Source: an uncultured Collinsella sp.
GTDB taxonomy: Bacteria; Actinomycetota; Coriobacteriia; Coriobacteriales; Coriobacteriaceae
Direction: 5' to 3'
Assembly (NCBI GenBank): GCA_900550825.1
Contig: URTZ01000149.1
Location: 1-5,034, forward strand
DNA length: 5,034 bases
Below, one piece after another: positions 1-4,972 of the stretch (position 1 is its first letter; every line of letters starts with the position of its first letter). A program made the position numbers and the translations under genes. Below the pieces are notes generated by a model, which did not search any database, had not been told where the DNA came from, and worked only from the letters and a program-made list of their open reading frames with translations.

Positions 1-2
1 GT

Positions 3-59
3 GCGGACCGTAGGATAGTCGTATTGACGGCCTGTCAACTCGTCTGGGAGTCACTGTGA
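3..59 (+). CDS. Possible 3' end of an upstream gene (partial, unidentified)
   Basis: The third reading frame is open from the window edge to a TGA at 57-59, giving an 18-residue tail ending in LVWESL. That stop would overlap the GTG start of the next gene in a GTGA arrangement, which is a common coupling geometry inside operons. Against it, the codons include AGG, ATA, CAA and TCA, which are unusual for the G/C-ending genes that follow, and the frame starting at base 1 also ends nearby (TAG at 16-18). If real, the upstream gene would be a member of the dehydrogenase operon; in related operons this place is often held by a glycerol kinase, but nothing here identifies the product. Eighteen codons are too few to decide. 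Confidence 0.22.
   Translation, partial: ADRRIVVLTACQLVWESL
46..50 (+). promoter_or_regulatory. Shine-Dalgarno for the GlpA-like gene, supports the GTG start
   Basis: GGGAG lies 5 bases upstream of the GTG at 56. This supports GTG as the initiator: the FAD-binding strand FDIAIVGAG begins at residue 5, as expected for this family, so no longer N-terminus is needed. Confidence 0.7.
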
Positions 60-1510
60 CAGAAACGTTTGATATCGCAATTGTGGGCGCGGGCATCACC
101 GGATGCGCCATCGCGCGGCAGCTCGCGCGATTTGACCTTTCCATTTGCGTGGTCGAGGCGGCTAACGATATTGCGCTGGGCGCGTCGAAGGCCAACGGCG
201 GCCTGGTGCACGCCGGCTACGATCCGGCGCCGGGCACGGTAAAGTCGCAGGTCAACGCCCGTGGCTGCGAGCTGTACGGTACGTGGGCGCAGGAGCTGGG
301 CTTTCTGTTCTGCCGCACCGGGTCGATGGTGTTGGGCTTTAACGACGAGGACCGCGCGCATCTGGAGCAGCTGCGGAGCAATGGCCTTACCAACGGTGTG
401 CCCGAGCTGTCGATCGTTGGACCCGACCGCATCCACAAATTAGAGCCGCGCGCCAGTGCCGATGCAACGTGCGCGTTGTGGTGCCCCTCGACTGGGTTTG
501 TCGACCCGTTTGAGGTTGCCATCGCCGCGCTGGAGAACGCCGTGGCCAACGGGGTGACGTTTATGCGGTCCGCGTCGGTGGAAGCGATTGAAGTCGCGGG
601 CTCGGGCGACGACGCGCGCTTTACGCTGGCGACCCCCACTGGCAACGTGCGCTGCCGCTACCTGATCAACGCCGCAGGCAACGGAGCCGCGGACATCTCG
701 CACATGGCCGGCGCCGAGGAGTTTCAGATGGTCTGGCGCCAGGGCAACATCGTGGTGCTGGACAAGGAGCCACGCACGCTCATGCCGCTCTACCCCGTGC
801 CGACGCCGATATCGAAGGGCGTTATCGTGACGGGCACCGTGCACGGCAACACCGTGATTACCGCCACGGCCGCCGTGCGCGAGCCGGGCGACACGCAGAC
901 CTATGCGAGCGATGTGAATGCGCTGCTGACCGGCGCGCGCAAGCTGGTGCCCGATCTGGATACACGCCGCGTGGTGCGCGCATTTGCCGGAGGACGCCCG
1001 GTCATTGAGGGAACGAACGACTTCTTTATTGGACAGTCGGCCGTGGTGCCGGGGCTTTTCCAGGCAGCGGGCATTCAGTCGCCGGGCGTGGCGAGCGCGC
1101 CGGCCATTGCCGAGCGCATGGAGCTTGCGATGCGTGAGGCGGGCGTGGAGCTGCACGAGCGGGCGAACTGGAACCCAATTCGCCGCGCGCCGGACGACTT
1201 TGACCGCGCACCGTTGGCGCGCAAGGAGGAGCTAATCGAGTCCGATTCCGCGTGGGGACAGATTGTCTGCCGCTGCGAGACGGTGCCCGAGGCCGAGATC
1301 GTTGCCGCGATTCGACGCCACCCGGGCGCGGTTTCGGTCGAGGGCGTCAAGCGCCGCTGTCGTGCCGGCATGGGTCGGTGCCAGAGTGGTTTTTGCCAGA
1401 GCCGCGTGGTTGCGATCCTTGCCCGCGAGCTGGGCTGCGACCCCAGCGAGGTGCTGTTGGAGGATACCGGATCTTGGTTGGTTGAGGGACCGCTAAAGGG
1501 GGTGCGCTAG
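56..1510 (+). CDS. FAD-dependent dehydrogenase, GlpA/LhgO type, with C-terminal BFD-like [2Fe-2S] domain
   Basis: A 484-residue cytoplasmic flavoprotein with no signal peptide or membrane segment. Residues 5-35 form the FAD Rossmann fold: GAGITG at 11-16 and the ribose-binding Glu34. The segment SKANGGLVHAGYD (44-56) and the C-terminal FAD motif GLFQAAGIQSPG (333-344) are typical of DAO-fold glycerol-3-phosphate dehydrogenases and L-2-hydroxyglutarate oxidases (COG0579). Residues about 403-455 are a BFD-like domain whose likely cluster ligands are Cys405, Cys407, Cys442 and Cys447 (CRC, then GMGRCQSGFC); Cys435 is an additional cysteine. Family knowledge suggests oxidation of sn-glycerol-3-phosphate to dihydroxyacetone phosphate, with electrons leaving through the Fe-S domain. 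It is the first gene of a tight trio, and its stop lies 1 base before the next start. The substrate is inferred: another 2-hydroxyacid or polyol phosphate is possible, and no glycerol kinase or facilitator gene is visible in the window. The GTG start is supported by GGGAG 5 bases upstream. Confidence 0.88.
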   Translation: MTETFDIAIVGAGITGCAIARQLARFDLSICVVEAANDIALGASKANGGLVHAGYDPAPGTVKSQVNARGCELYGTWAQELGFLFCRTGSMVLGFNDEDRAHLEQLRSNGLTNGVPELSIVGPDRIHKLEPRASADATCALWCPSTGFVDPFEVAIAALENAVANGVTFMRSASVEAIEVAGSGDDARFTLATPTGNVRCRYLINAAGNGAADISHMAGAEEFQMVWRQGNIVVLDKEPRTLMPLYPVPTPISKGVIVTGTVHGNTVITATAAVREPGDTQTYASDVNALLTGARKLVPDLDTRRVVRAFAGGRPVIEGTNDFFIGQSAVVPGLFQAAGIQSPGVASAPAIAERMELAMREAGVELHERANWNPIRRAPDDFDRAPLARKEELIESDSAWGQIVCRCETVPEAEIVAAIRRHPGAVSVEGVKRRCRAGMGRCQSGFCQSRVVAILARELGCDPSEVLLEDTGSWLVEGPLKGVR

Positions 1511-1511
1511 G

Positions 1512-2879
1512 ATGGCGACGTTTGATATGCGCGACGGACGCGCGGAGGCCGGAGCTGTAGCGTCGGTGTCGACGCAGGCCTTCGACGTGGTCGTCATCGG
1601 CGGCGGACCCGCTGGCATGGCGGCTGCGCTTGCCGCACATAAAGCCGGCGCACGCGTGGCCATCGTGGAGCGCGAGCAGCACCTGGGCGGCATCCTGCGC
1701 CAGTGCATCCACTCCGGCTTTGGCCTGTCGCACTTTAAACAGGAGCTCACCGGTCCCGAGTACGCGCAGCGCTTTATCGACCAGGTGCACGCGACCGACA
1801 TTGCGCTGTTCTTGGGCAGCATGGTGATTGGGATTGATTCGGGCGAGCCTGCGGAAGACACCGCGGTCCATACCATCACGCTCATGAGTCCTGAAGGCAT
1901 GCTGCAGCTCACCGGGCGCGCGGTCGTCCTTGCCATGGGGTGCCGCGAGCGCACGCGCAGCGAGATCAAGATTCCCGGCAGTCGTCCCGCCGGCGTGTTT
2001 ACGGCCGGCCTGGCGCAGCGATACATCAATATCGAGAACCTCAAACCCGGCTCGCGCGCCGTCATTTTGGGTTCGGGCGACATCGGACTGATTATGGCAC
2101 GTCGCTGCACGCTCGAGGGTATTTCGGTCGAGGGCGTGTACGAGCTCATGCCGTACGCCAACGGCCTGCGCCGCAACGTCAAAAACTGCCTGGACGACTT
2201 TGGAATTCCGCTGCACCTGTCCACCACCGTCACACGCGTGATCGGGCACGACCGCGTGGAGGCCGTCGAGGTGAGCCAAGTCGACGAGCGCCTGGCGCCC
2301 ATTGCCAGGACGGAGCGCATCGTTCCGTGCGACACGCTGCTGCTTTCGGTGGGATTGATTCCCGAGAACGAGCTTTCGGTTGCCGCAGGCGTAGAGCTTG
2401 ACCCGCGCACGCGCGGCGCCGTGGTGGACCAGAGCCTGCAGACAGGCGTGCCGGGCATCTTTGCCTGCGGAAACGTGCTGCACGTGCACGACCTGGCCGA
2501 CAACGTGACGTGTGAGTCCGAGAGGGCTGGCGCAGCTGCGGCGGTGTACGCGCTGGGCGGCGGCGCGGATGCCGAGGCGGGCGCCCCGGGCGTGGGTTGC
2601 CAGCTCACGGTCTCCCCTGCCGGCATTGCGGGCTACGCGCTGCCGGGACGCATTACGGCTGCGACACTCACCAAACTCAACTTCCGCGTGCGCCGACCCG
2701 TCGACGCCGCCCGCGTGAAGATCTTGGCCGACGGCGAGGAACTGTTCGCCGGCAAGGTCCGAGCGTTTAAGCCAAGCGTTATGGAAAGCTTCCCACTGCC
2801 GGCAAAGGTGATTCAGCGCGCACTCGACCTAGGTGCTAGCGAGATTGTCCTTTCCGTCGACCCCGTTGAGGAGGCATAG
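1512..2879 (+). CDS. NAD(P)/FAD-dependent oxidoreductase, pyridine nucleotide-disulfide type, partner of the GlpA-like dehydrogenase
   Basis: A 455-residue soluble flavoprotein with two Rossmann motifs. The FAD site is VVVIGGGPAG (GGGPAG at 30-35, ribose-binding Glu53) and the probable NAD(P) site is VILGSGDIG (GSGDIG at 187-192). The segment LGGILRQCIHSGFG (58-71), MGCRERTR (142-149) and the C-terminal FAD motif ACGNVLHVHDLAD (318-330) are hallmarks of the flavoprotein that accompanies GlpA-like and DUF1667 proteins. There is no thioredoxin-reductase CxxC pair; Cys65 is the conserved cysteine of the QCIH motif. Residues about 370-455 form an extra C-terminal domain usual for this subfamily. 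The probable role is passing electrons between the dehydrogenase and NAD(P) or another carrier. ATG 1512 follows the previous stop by one base and has an AAAGGGGG tract (1495-1502) 9 bases upstream. An in-frame ATG at 1527 would shorten the N-terminal tail by 5 residues but is less well supported. Confidence 0.88.
   Translation: MATFDMRDGRAEAGAVASVSTQAFDVVVIGGGPAGMAAALAAHKAGARVAIVEREQHLGGILRQCIHSGFGLSHFKQELTGPEYAQRFIDQVHATDIALFLGSMVIGIDSGEPAEDTAVHTITLMSPEGMLQLTGRAVVLAMGCRERTRSEIKIPGSRPAGVFTAGLAQRYINIENLKPGSRAVILGSGDIGLIMARRCTLEGISVEGVYELMPYANGLRRNVKNCLDDFGIPLHLSTTVTRVIGHDRVEAVEVSQVDERLAPIARTERIVPCDTLLLSVGLIPENELSVAAGVELDPRTRGAVVDQSLQTGVPGIFACGNVLHVHDLADNVTCESERAGAAAAVYALGGGADAEAGAPGVGCQLTVSPAGIAGYALPGRITAATLTKLNFRVRRPVDAARVKILADGEELFAGKVRAFKPSVMESFPLPAKVIQRALDLGASEIVLSVDPVEEA
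2868..2874 (+). promoter_or_regulatory. Shine-Dalgarno for the DUF1667 gene, inside the end of the preceding gene
   Basis: GAGGAGG, encoding the last Glu-Glu of the preceding flavoprotein, lies 9 bases before ATG 2884. This decides the start of the small gene: a longer in-frame reading from ATG 2833 exists but would overlap the preceding gene by 47 bases, and its first 17 residues lack family similarity. Confidence 0.75.
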
Positions 2880-2883
2880 GGCC

Positions 2884-3282
2884 ATGAGCATAAACGCGAT
2901 CGAAACGCCGCAGTTCAACTGCACCACCTGCCCATCCGAGTGTCTCCTGACCGTGGAGGTGGAGCGTGACGCAGACGACGCCGTGGCAGAGGTGCGCTCC
3001 GTGACCGGCAACAGATGCCCGCGCGGTGATAAGTTCGCACATCAGGAACTCACCTGCCCCATGCGCGTGCTCACCACAACCGTTGCCGTATCAGGCGGTG
3101 ACGAAGCCCTGCTCCCCGTGCGCACGGCCGAAGCCATCCCGTTGGCGCTCCACGCCCAAGCCATGGCCCTCATCCGCGGACTAGTGGTCAAAGCCCCCAT
3201 CCGCATGGGCGACGTCGTGCTAGAGAACCTCCTAGACACCAACATCAACCTCATCGCCAGCATGGACATCGACCGAGCCTAA
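2884..3282 (+). CDS. DUF1667 (COG3862) cysteine-motif protein, third component of the dehydrogenase trio
   Basis: A 132-residue soluble protein. The N-terminus carries Cys13-x2-Cys16-x3-Cys20, then GNRCPRGDKFAHQE with Cys45, then Cys58 in TCPMRVLTTTV, which is the diagnostic pattern of DUF1667 proteins. These are nearly always encoded beside a GlpA-like dehydrogenase and a pyridine-nucleotide-disulfide-type flavoprotein, exactly as here. C-x2-C-x3-C followed by C-P-x-G resembles the 4Fe-4S binding pattern at the start of molybdopterin oxidoreductases, so an Fe-S role in electron transfer is a reasonable inference. The C-terminal third (PVRTAEAIPLALH, then APIRMGDVV) is also family-like, but the final segment LLDTNINLIASMDI looks diverged from the glycine-containing stretch usual there. 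The gene starts 4 bases after the preceding stop. Its 3' half uses mostly CTC and CTA leucine codons, unlike the two genes before it. The exact biochemical role of the family is not firmly established. Confidence 0.85.
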   Translation: MSINAIETPQFNCTTCPSECLLTVEVERDADDAVAEVRSVTGNRCPRGDKFAHQELTCPMRVLTTTVAVSGGDEALLPVRTAEAIPLALHAQAMALIRGLVVKAPIRMGDVVLENLLDTNINLIASMDIDRA

Positions 3283-3315
3283 GTAGCTAATTAGGGACGG
3301 GGCTCTTTTAGCTAC
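3283..3315 (+). terminator. Weak hairpin directly after the operon stop, possible transcription end
   Basis: GTAGCTAA (3283-3290) pairs perfectly with TTAGCTAC (3308-3315) around a 17-base loop, starting at the first base after the TAA stop. The T stretch (3306-3309) is partly inside the stem and no T-run follows, so this is not a textbook intrinsic terminator. It may be a weak terminator or 3'-end stabiliser. The same TCTTTTAGCTAC segment recurs at 3631-3642. Confidence 0.35.
3293..3315 (+). repeat. 23-nt direct repeat, left copy
   Basis: Matches 3620-3642 at 20 of 23 positions, with the shared core CTCTTTTAGCTAC. The two copies bracket both intergenic palindromes. Confidence 0.65.
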
Positions 3316-3342
3316 CCCGCCATCCACCCCACCCCTCCTCAA

Positions 3343-3405
3343 TTGCGGTGAAATAGTTCCTGATTTCCGCCAAAACCCCGGCATCCAGGAACTATTCCAC
3401 CGCAA
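3343..3405. repeat. Imperfect palindrome with 20-nt arms
   Basis: The left arm 3343-3362 (starts TTGCGGTG, ends AGTTCCTG) is the reverse complement of the right arm 3386-3405 except at one pair, A3351 opposite C3397. The central segment is 23 bases (3363-3385). Transcribed from the minus strand, the odd pair becomes a G-U wobble, so the RNA would fold without mismatch. No T-run follows on either side. The size and shape resemble a dispersed REP- or MITE-like intergenic element. There is no obvious target duplication at its edges. Confidence 0.7.
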
Positions 3406-3516
3406 CTATCCTTGGAATCGGTATTTAGCTTGTGCCTACTTTAGTGCCATTTCAAAACTATGCCGGATTACGGGGCTGATTCGGAGACCCCCATCCATAC
3501 CGGCCATTTTCAATTT

Positions 3517-3545
3517 TTGACAAGCCATCTACATGCGGTTTTAAT
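3517..3545 (+). promoter_or_regulatory. Predicted sigma-70-type promoter inside the large palindrome
   Basis: TTGACA (3517-3522) is a perfect -35 match, followed after 17 bases by TTTAAT (3540-3545), one base from TATAAT. Transcription would start near 3552 and run through the right palindrome arm toward the peptidase gene, leaving a leader of about 210 bases. It is the best promoter match I see upstream of that gene. An AT-rich centre can produce such a match by chance, so activity is inferred. Confidence 0.45.
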
Positions 3546-3546
3546 T
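3521..3546 (+). repeat. 26-nt promoter-like motif, copy 1
   Basis: Shares 20 of 26 positions with 4973-4998, including an identical 12-base block CAAGCCATCTAC and the -10-like AAT end at the same spacing (TTTAAT here, GATAAT there). Confidence 0.55.
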
Positions 3547-3619
3547 TCGCGATTTTTGCCATGGTCAAGTAATACAGGTCCAGCCCCGTAATCCGCCATA
3601 CTTTTGAAACCAGCCCATT

Positions 3620-3642
3620 TGGAACGGGCCTCTTTTAGCTAC
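3620..3642 (+). repeat. 23-nt direct repeat, right copy
   Basis: Second copy of 3293-3315 (20 of 23 identical). Here a short inverted pair GCCC (3613-3616) and GGGC (3626-3629) precedes CTCTTTT, which is weakly terminator-like. Confidence 0.65.
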
Positions 3643-3649
3643 TTTTGCC

Positions 3650-3659
3650 CGAACGTTCG
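3650..3659. promoter_or_regulatory. 10-bp perfect palindrome, possible operator
   Basis: CGAACGTTCG is perfectly self-complementary and lies about 107 bases upstream of the peptidase start, downstream of the predicted promoter. It could be a dimeric regulator site, but palindromes of this length also arise by chance. Confidence 0.2.
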
Positions 3660-3683
3660 CTAGACAGTCCATGCTAAGGAGTG

Positions 3684-3732
3684 TCCCAAGGTGCCGGCAT
3701 AAAAGGAACGTCCCTATGTGCCGGGCTTGGGA
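3684..3732 (+). promoter_or_regulatory. Leader hairpin upstream of the peptidase gene
   Basis: TCCCAAG (3684-3690) pairs with CTTGGGA (3726-3732), and CCGGCA (3694-3699) pairs with TGCCGG (3719-3724). This makes 13 base pairs with a small 3-by-1 internal loop around a 19-base apical loop. A 15-nt direct repeat overlaps it (3683-3697 and 3710-3724, 12 of 15 identical). There is no T-run after it, so it is not a plain terminator or attenuator. It ends 33 bases before the start codon and may stabilise the leader, act as a protein-binding site or be part of a dispersed repeat. Confidence 0.4.
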
Positions 3733-3753
3733 TACCATGGTGGCACCCTAGCG

Positions 3754-3759
3754 AAAGGA
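3754..3759 (+). promoter_or_regulatory. Shine-Dalgarno that decides the peptidase start
   Basis: AAAGGA is separated from ATG 3766 by 6 bases. This favours 3766 over the in-frame GTG at 3718, which has no comparable site and lies within the leader hairpin; the 16 extra residues it would add resemble translated leader, not protein family sequence. Confidence 0.75.
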
Positions 3760-3765
3760 CGATGT

Positions 3766-4854
3766 ATGGCACATGTCGATGACCAGCGTGTGGCGCGCGT
3801 GCTCGATGCGCTCGAGGCTCAGCACCCCGGCGCACAGCTGCTCGTAAACGACCCGTGGTCGATCTATTACCTGACCGGCTTTTATGCCGATATGTTCGAG
3901 CGTTTTTGCGGCGTGCTGCTCGCACGCGATAGCGAACCTGTGATCTTGGTCAACGCGCTGCATCAGCTGCCCGAGTACGACAATGCCCGCGTGGCCTATC
4001 ACACCGATACTGACGTCGTGGCCGACGCCATCGTTCGCGAGGTCGATCCGAACAAACCGCTCGGCATCGACACCGTCATGCGTTCCGGCTTTTTGATGCC
4101 ACTCATGGAGCGCCACGCAGCCAGCGAGTTTTTCCTGGGCGACTTTGCCGTCACCGCCGCGCGCACCCACAAGGATGACGCCGAACAGGAGCTCATGCGC
4201 GCGTCCTCGGCCGCTAACGACGCCGTGATGGCCGACGCCATCAAGCTCGTCCACGAAGGCGTGACGGAGCGCGAGATTGCCGACCAGATGCTCGGCCTGT
4301 ATCGCAAGCACGGCTGCGAGGGCTTTAGCTTTCCGCCCATCGTGAGCTTTGGTGCTAACGCCGGCGACCCGCACCACGAGCCCGACGACACCGTGCTCAA
4401 GCGCGGCGACGTAGTGCTGTTCGACATTGGCGGGCGTCATCGCAACTACTGCTCGGACATGACGCGCACGTTCTTTTGGGGCGATCCGGACGAGGAGACG
4501 GCGCGCATCTACGACATCGTGCGCCGCGCCAACGAGGCCGCCGAGGCACTCATCGCACCGGGTGTGCGCATGTGCGACCTGGACCGCGCCGCGCGCGATG
4601 TGATTGAAGACGCGGGCTATGGGCGGTACTTTACGCATCGCCTGGGTCACTCGATCGGCCTGCAGGACCACGAGCCGGGCGACGTTTCACTCGTCAACGA
4701 GCAGGTCGTGGAGCCGGGCATGACGTTCTCCATCGAACCGGGCATCTACCTCCCCGGCCGCACCGGTGTCCGCATCGAGGACCTGGCCCTGGTGACCGAG
4801 AACGGCGCCGAGATTCTCAACGCCTACCCCCACGATCCGCTCCGCCTAGACTAG
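3766..4854 (+). CDS. M24-family Xaa-Pro peptidase (prolidase / aminopeptidase P type)
   Basis: A 362-residue cytosolic metallopeptidase without signal peptide. Residues about 5-130 are the creatinase-type N-terminal domain (WSIYYLTGFYADMFERF, 27-43). Residues about 140-357 are the pita-bread catalytic domain. All five dinuclear metal ligands are present: Asp220 (FDIGG), Asp231 (SDMTRTF), His295 (LGHSIGL), Glu324 (IEPGIY) and Glu338 (RIEDL). Their spacing (11, 64, 29, 14) equals that of Pyrococcus furiosus prolidase as I recall it (D209, D220, H284, E313, E327), and the substrate-site histidines fall at 203 and 302. The enzyme should cleave bonds next to proline in small peptides, helping peptide nutrition or recycling. 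Dipeptide (Xaa-Pro) and longer-peptide (aminopeptidase P) specificities cannot be separated from sequence alone, so I give no symbol. It is probably transcribed alone: about 480 bases separate it from the operon before it, and a terminator follows. The ATG at 3766 is chosen for its ribosome-binding site. Confidence 0.9.
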   Translation: MAHVDDQRVARVLDALEAQHPGAQLLVNDPWSIYYLTGFYADMFERFCGVLLARDSEPVILVNALHQLPEYDNARVAYHTDTDVVADAIVREVDPNKPLGIDTVMRSGFLMPLMERHAASEFFLGDFAVTAARTHKDDAEQELMRASSAANDAVMADAIKLVHEGVTEREIADQMLGLYRKHGCEGFSFPPIVSFGANAGDPHHEPDDTVLKRGDVVLFDIGGRHRNYCSDMTRTFFWGDPDEETARIYDIVRRANEAAEALIAPGVRMCDLDRAARDVIEDAGYGRYFTHRLGHSIGLQDHEPGDVSLVNEQVVEPGMTFSIEPGIYLPGRTGVRIEDLALVTENGAEILNAYPHDPLRLD

Positions 4855-4857
4855 GCA

Positions 4858-4888
4858 ATGCGGCAAAGGGGCGGCCCCTTTGCCGCAT
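4858..4888 (+). repeat. Perfect 14-bp hairpin just after the peptidase stop
   Basis: Arms 4858-4871 (ATGCGGCAAAGGGG) and 4875-4888 are exactly complementary around the 3-base loop CGG. The structure begins 4 bases after the TAG. No T-run follows, so it is more likely a 3'-end stabiliser or first stage of termination than a complete intrinsic terminator. Confidence 0.65.
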
Positions 4889-4932
4889 CCCACCAAAACC
4901 GCGCCACAAAAACGGCCTATCTACTACGTTTA

Positions 4933-4964
4933 ACCCGCATGGGTCGACCATGCGGGTCTTTTTT
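4933..4964 (+). terminator. Rho-independent terminator
   Basis: ACCCGCATGG (4933-4942) pairs perfectly with CCATGCGGGT (4948-4957) across the loop GTCGA, followed by C and six T residues (4959-4964). This is a canonical intrinsic terminator for plus-strand transcription, closing the peptidase unit. The minus strand lacks a T-run after the stem. Confidence 0.88.
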
Positions 4965-4972
4965 AGAACCAG

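Larger units (their letters stand above)
3450..3609. repeat. Long imperfect palindrome with 29-nt arms and a 102-nt centre
   Basis: The left arm 3450-3478 is the reverse complement of 3581-3609 at 27 of 29 positions; both exceptions are C opposite C (3458/3601 and 3463/3596). The inner part of each arm contains GGATTACGGGGCTG or its complement. The 102-base centre is AT-richer than the genes and holds a promoter-like sequence. The structure resembles a non-autonomous inverted-repeat element, but no transposase and no clear target-site duplication are visible. Because of the symmetry, both strands contain short open frames starting with MxDYGA, which I do not regard as genes. Confidence 0.7.

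Noticed and set aside
22..52. Promoter upstream of the first dehydrogenase based on TTGACG at 24-29
   Set aside because: The -10 position at 17 bases reads GGAGTC and overlaps the Shine-Dalgarno, so this is not a plausible promoter; the TTGAC/GTCAA pair is only 5 bp.
1347..2489. Long minus-strand open frames of 300-380 codons opposite the flavoprotein and peptidase genes
   Set aside because: They are mirrors of high-GC coding sequence, have low-complexity His/Arg/Ala-rich translations with no recognisable domains, and lie fully inside strongly supported plus-strand genes.
2833..2883. N-terminal extension of the DUF1667 protein from ATG 2833
   Set aside because: It would overlap the preceding gene by 47 bases, adds a basic tail not seen in the family, and GAGGAGG is positioned for ATG 2884.
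3460..3591. 43-codon plus-strand ORF beginning MPDYGADSETP across the large palindrome
   Set aside because: It starts in one arm and ends in the other, has no Shine-Dalgarno, and its mirror-strand counterpart (3510-3599, beginning MADYGAGP) arises from the same symmetry. Both look like by-products of a repeat.
3450..3609. Insertion sequence or CRISPR array in the intergenic region
   Set aside because: No transposase reading frame, no clear target-site duplication, and no regularly spaced repeats with unique spacers; only two inverted-repeat units and a pair of direct repeats are present.
3718..3765. N-terminal extension of the peptidase from GTG 3718
   Set aside because: No ribosome-binding site at a useful distance, it lies in the leader hairpin, and the 16 residues lack family similarity; ATG 3766 has AAAGGA 6 bases upstream.
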